A stretch of DNA of 7,953 bases, from assembly GCA_903821255.1 (NCBI GenBank), contig CAIJKT010000327.1, forward strand, positions 1 to 7,953, in the 5' to 3' direction. The DNA is from an uncultured Lentisphaeria bacterium. Lineage in GTDB: Bacteria > Verrucomicrobiota > Lentisphaeria > Victivallales > Victivallaceae. The translations under genes were made by a program, and so were the position numbers. A model generated the notes under the pieces. It did no database searches and was not told where the DNA came from. It saw only the letters and a list, made by a program, of their open reading frames with translations. This document shows positions 5,262 to 7,953 of this stretch, piece after piece; position 1 is the first letter of the stretch, and the number at the start of each line of letters is the position of its first letter.

Positions 5262-7778
5262 TTACTTTTTCAGTTTTTGAGCAGCCGGAAAAAACATTTG
5301 GAAAGCTTTCACCCGCTCCCACCACAAGGTGGCCAATGCAGCCAGTCCGATTGCGGCGGCAACTTCATTAAAACTCAACGGCATTGTTTTTGCGACAGCA
5401 TTACCGGCCGGCAGATAACCAATCAGCGCCAACGCCGCAAAAATCGCGGCATTCACTAATATAATCACTTTATCCCGCCATTTCAACAGCATAGCCATGG
5501 CAAATTGTTTATTGGACTGATTTATATATACCAGGAAAAGGTTCGAGAATACGAGTACAACCATCGCGAAAGTCCGGGCGAGTTCGACCGGTGCGCCATT
5601 TTCATACAGATATGAATATGAGCCCAGCGCGGCGGCGAAGATTGACAGGCCCTGCAGCAATGCCTTTACCATCATTGTCATGTTTACCAGCGATTCTTTC
5701 GATGGACGGGGAGGACGGTCCATGATATCATCCTCCGCCGGCTGCCGCTCGAAAATAATCGAACAAGTGGGGTCGATGATCAGTTCAAGCAGCACGACGT
5801 GAATCGGCAGCAGCAGCAGCGGCAAATGTATGATCGGCGTCATCAATGCAATCAGGGCGATCGGGATATGAATTACAAAGACATAGCAGACCGCTTTCTT
5901 GATATTGTCGTAAATCCGGCGTCCGTCCTTTACAGTCTCGACGATGGTCGTGAAATTATCATCCAGCAGGATCATATCCGCGGCTTCCCTGGCGACGCCG
6001 GTGCCGCGCTTGCCCATGGCAATGCCGATGTCTGCGTCTTTCAAGGCGGGGGCGTCGTTGACGCCGTCCCCGGTCATGGCCACGATCTCGCCGATTTCTT
6101 TGAACGCCCTTACTATCCGCATCTTGTGTTTGGGAATCACGCGGGCAAAGATATTCACCGTTTTGATTTTCGCCTTGAGTTCCTCATCCGACATCCCGTC
6201 AATCTCTTTGCCGGTAATGACTTCGTCACTATGCGGAATGCCTATTTTGCCGGCAATGGATTTGGCCGTAATGCCGTTGTCGCCGGTGATCATCACCACG
6301 CGGACGCCCGCCTGATTGCAGACTTTGACCGCTCCGGGAACCGCTTCGCGCGGCGGGTCTTCAAGTCCCAGCAGGCCGAGCAGTTCAAGCTCATTGCTGC
6401 TCAAATCATCAGGAACAGACGGCATGTCCGTTCTTCTCGCCACTGCGATCACGCGATAACCTTTGGACGCCAGCGCAATCTGCGCCGACTCCAGTTTAGC
6501 ACTGTCTTCCGGGCTCAAATGGCAAAGCGGCAGAATGCTTTCCGGCGACCCTTTTGCCGCCAGGGCGGGAGCCCCGTTGATTTCCCAGACATGGCCCATC
6601 ATTTTGGTTGCGCTGTCAAAAGAATACTCCAGCAGCAGCTTGTTGCTGAACAGTTCCTGCTTATTAATGCCGTCAGATACGGCTTTCGCCAGTATCGCCT
6701 GTTCCATCGGGTCATAGGGCTCGGTCTCGCAGCCCAGCGCAGCCCAGTACAACAGATCACCTGCAGCAATATCTTTATACGGGGATAGTTCCTGCAGCGT
6801 CATTTTGTTTTTAGTAAGAGTTCCGGTCTTGTCCACGCACAGCACTGACACGGAACCAAGAGTCTCTACCGAAGGCATCCGCCTGATGAGAGACTTTTTC
6901 TGGGCCAGACGCCAGGCCCCCATGGCGAGAAATACTGTCAGGATTACTGGAAACTCTTCCGGAATCATGGCCATGGCCAGTGTGATCCCGGAAAGAATAC
7001 TGCCGATTATACTGTCGGTGTGAACGTAAGTGGCTAGCGCGACCAGGATGAACAGTATCAGTCCTATGAGAGAACAGACTTTGATCAGATAGCGGGTTTG
7101 CTTCTCCAGCGGGGTCGGCTGCTGCGGAGCGGAAAGAATATCCAGCCCGATTTTGCCATATTCGGTTTTCAGGCCGATTGCCATGACTTTGACAATTGCC
7201 GTACCCTGGGTTACAGCGGTCCCGGCATAACAATAATCGCGACGCCAGTGAGCTTCCTGATCATCCGGGCTGAGGCTGAGCTTCTTCCAGACAACGTCAG
7301 ATTCGCCGGTGAGGGTTGATTCGTCCACGCCAAGGTCAAACATCTCGATAATCTGACCATCGGCGGAAATCTTTTCCCCTTCCTCCAGCAGCATCAGGTC
7401 GCCGACAGTCAGTTCTTTGCTGTCCAGCTTCTCGATGACACCGTTCCTGATGACCCTGACTTTGGGCGAAGATAAGTCTTTCAGCGCCTGCAGCGTCCGA
7501 TCGGTCCGCCATTCCTGGAAAACATTGATCCCGACCATGAACGCAACAAAACCGATCATGATAGAGCCGTCTTTGGGTTCGCCCAGAATGAAATAAAGCA
7601 GCGCCGTACCGAAGAGCAGCAGGAACATCGGTTCTTTAATAATCTCAAGCAATTTCCGGAAGAAAGTATCCTTCTGCTCAGGAACCAGCTCATTTTTACC
7701 GTGTTCCTGCTGGAGTTTGATTACTTCCTTAGCGGACAAGCCCGAATAATCATTTGCAAAACCGTTAATTCTAGCCAT
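5262..7778 (-). CDS. P-type cation-transporting ATPase (HAD-IC family), ion unknown
   Basis: This is an ATP-driven ion pump of the inner membrane, 838 residues, full length. Features in order: N-terminal cation ATPase region; helices M1-M2 (about 50-88); actuator loop TGES (157-160); M3-M4 with PEEFP (273-277); phosphorylation site DKTGTLT (316-322, Asp316); nucleotide-binding KGSPE (409-413); TGDN (498-501); hinge TGDGVNDAP (569-577); M5-M6 with IIDP (667-670); and four more helices to about 820, ten in all. The general plan is P2-like and calcium-pump-like, but M5 and M6 lack several classical calcium ligands, so the ion is not assigned. Upstream ATGs exist at 7823 and 7802; the ATG at 7778 is chosen because AAAGGAA lies just before it and the others have none. 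It is the first gene of the run with dedA, rmlC, rmlD and rbsK. Confidence 0.93.
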   Translation of the reverse strand: MARINGFANDYSGLSAKEVIKLQQEHGKNELVPEQKDTFFRKLLEIIKEPMFLLLFGTALLYFILGEPKDGSIMIGFVAFMVGINVFQEWRTDRTLQALKDLSSPKVRVIRNGVIEKLDSKELTVGDLMLLEEGEKISADGQIIEMFDLGVDESTLTGESDVVWKKLSLSPDDQEAHWRRDYCYAGTAVTQGTAIVKVMAIGLKTEYGKIGLDILSAPQQPTPLEKQTRYLIKVCSLIGLILFILVALATYVHTDSIIGSILSGITLAMAMIPEEFPVILTVFLAMGAWRLAQKKSLIRRMPSVETLGSVSVLCVDKTGTLTKNKMTLQELSPYKDIAAGDLLYWAALGCETEPYDPMEQAILAKAVSDGINKQELFSNKLLLEYSFDSATKMMGHVWEINGAPALAAKGSPESILPLCHLSPEDSAKLESAQIALASKGYRVIAVARRTDMPSVPDDLSSNELELLGLLGLEDPPREAVPGAVKVCNQAGVRVVMITGDNGITAKSIAGKIGIPHSDEVITGKEIDGMSDEELKAKIKTVNIFARVIPKHKMRIVRAFKEIGEIVAMTGDGVNDAPALKDADIGIAMGKRGTGVAREAADMILLDDNFTTIVETVKDGRRIYDNIKKAVCYVFVIHIPIALIALMTPIIHLPLLLLPIHVVLLELIIDPTCSIIFERQPAEDDIMDRPPRPSKESLVNMTMMVKALLQGLSIFAAALGSYSYLYENGAPVELARTFAMVVLVFSNLFLVYINQSNKQFAMAMLLKWRDKVIILVNAAIFAALALIGYLPAGNAVAKTMPLSFNEVAAAIGLAALATLWWERVKAFQMFFPAAQKLKK

Positions 7779-7781
7779 CAA

Positions 7782-7788
7782 TTCCTTT
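7782..7788 (-). promoter_or_regulatory. Ribosome binding site of the P-type ATPase
   Basis: AAAGGAA ends three bases before the ATG at 7778. It is the only good site among the three in-frame ATGs and so decides the start. It lies just downstream of the U-run that ends the large hairpin at 7806-7855. Confidence 0.7.
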
Positions 7789-7805
7789 CCGGTACCGGGC
7801 ATAAA

Positions 7806-7855
7806 AAATACCTGTAGTACCATAATTTGTTAAAATCATAGTCCCACAGGTATTT
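7806..7855 (-). terminator. Large hairpin with U-run in the leader of the ATPase operon (terminator or attenuator)
   Basis: Perfect 10-base arms, AAATACCTGT and ACAGGTATTT as read on the minus strand, enclose 30 bases. These fold further into 12 of 13 pairs (three G-U, one mismatch) around a four-base UAAC loop. The 3' arm ends in six U (7803-7808), as in an intrinsic terminator. The G-U pairs become A-C mismatches in plus-strand RNA, so the full stem is favoured in minus-strand RNA. It stands about 15 bases before the ATPase ribosome binding site. It could end a gene beyond the window's right edge or attenuate the ATPase operon. Confidence 0.5.
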
Positions 7856-7862
7856 CTTCCTG

Positions 7863-7907
7863 CTGCCGGAAAACCGGCCCAGCCCCACACATCAAACCGG
7901 ATGTATC
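7863..7907 (-). other. Structured 5' part of the ATPase leader (two small hairpins)
   Basis: On the minus strand, AUACAUC and GAUGUGU (7906-7887) form a seven-pair stem with a six-base loop. Then GCCGG-UUUU-CCGGC (7878-7865) forms a five-pair stem. Together with the 7806-7855 hairpin they make three successive structures between a possible transcription start near 7907 and the ATPase gene. I do not recognise a known riboswitch class; the yybP-ykoY and fluoride motifs were not seen. Function is unassigned. Confidence 0.35.
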
Positions 7908-7913
7908 GCCTGC

Positions 7914-7940
7914 TCTATATAGTTTTTATAAGTATCACAA
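7914..7940 (-). promoter_or_regulatory. Possible promoter of the ATPase-dedA-rml-rbsK operon
   Basis: On the minus strand TTGTGA (7935-7940) is followed after 15 bp by TATAGA (7914-7919). The spacing is shorter than ideal and the area is A/T-rich. A start near 7907 would put the first leader hairpin directly at the 5' end of the RNA. Confidence 0.28.
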
Positions 7941-7953
7941 TTTTCTGTTTAAC

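Noticed and set aside
5799..6788. Long 329-codon open frame on the plus strand inside the ATPase gene
   Set aside because: It lies fully antisense to a pump with all motifs intact, its translation is rich in Arg/His/Gln with no recognisable motif, and codon bias of the real gene explains it.
7863..7906. Cobalamin riboswitch-like GCCGG-AAAA-CCGGC on the plus strand
   Set aside because: Superficial likeness only: the conserved GCCACTG box and the remaining core are not seen, and it points away from any gene in the window.
7901..7953. Possible start of a plus-strand gene with a hydrophobic N terminus at the right edge
   Set aside because: Only 17 codons fit, no ribosome binding site precedes the ATG, and the bases are also used by the structured leader and promoter on the other strand. 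Cannot be judged without more sequence.

Overview
The window carries seven intact protein genes and, at its left edge, one broken gene. The body is about 50% G+C. It holds an AraC-type regulator next to a divergent uroporphyrinogen-decarboxylase-like protein that is not HemE, plus a rhamnose/DedA/P-type ATPase gene run. Pairing many AraC regulators with URO-D-like proteins is common in Lentisphaerota/Victivallales and related PVC or gut anaerobes. That origin is a guess from protein style only; no rRNA or other marker gene is present.

Layout. (1) Positions 1-165 are only about 27% G+C and encode the end of a reading frame that looks like a piece of a type I restriction specificity subunit (HsdS), broken off in the middle of a conserved motif. 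(2) Positions 180-1091 (minus) encode an AraC-family regulator. It is divergent, across a 131-bp A/T-rich control region, from a URO-D/MtaA-like gene at 1223-2215 (plus). That region contains a good sigma70-like promoter and a perfect 8-8-8 palindrome over the predicted start of the URO-D-like transcript. (3) Positions 2207-7778 are a compact minus-strand run. In transcription order it reads: P-type cation ATPase, DedA membrane protein, RmlC epimerase, RmlD reductase, ribokinase. Gaps are 45, 35 and 12 bp, then a 4-bp ATGA overlap, with no terminator visible inside, so it looks like one operon. Its last gene overlaps the convergent URO-D-like gene by 9 bp, stop to stop. (4) Positions 7779-7953 are the upstream region of this operon. 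It has a possible promoter and a roughly 130-nt leader with three successive hairpins. The last is a 23-position stem followed by six U residues and looks like a terminator or attenuator.

How the genes may work together. RmlC and RmlD make the last two steps to dTDP-L-rhamnose; RmlA and RmlB are not in the window. DedA proteins are linked to undecaprenyl-phosphate recycling, the lipid carrier for surface polysaccharides, so an rml-dedA pair suggests envelope polysaccharide synthesis. The ATPase is a complete ten-helix P-type pump whose ion-site residues differ from the classical calcium pump, so its ion is unknown. The AraC protein is the natural candidate regulator of the URO-D-like gene.

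The most interesting items are the structured leader of the ATPase operon, the atypical ion-site residues of the ATPase, the abrupt HsdS break, and the palindrome in the AraC/URO-D intergenic region. I see no clear wholly new system. No CRISPR array, tRNA, rRNA or transposase is visible.
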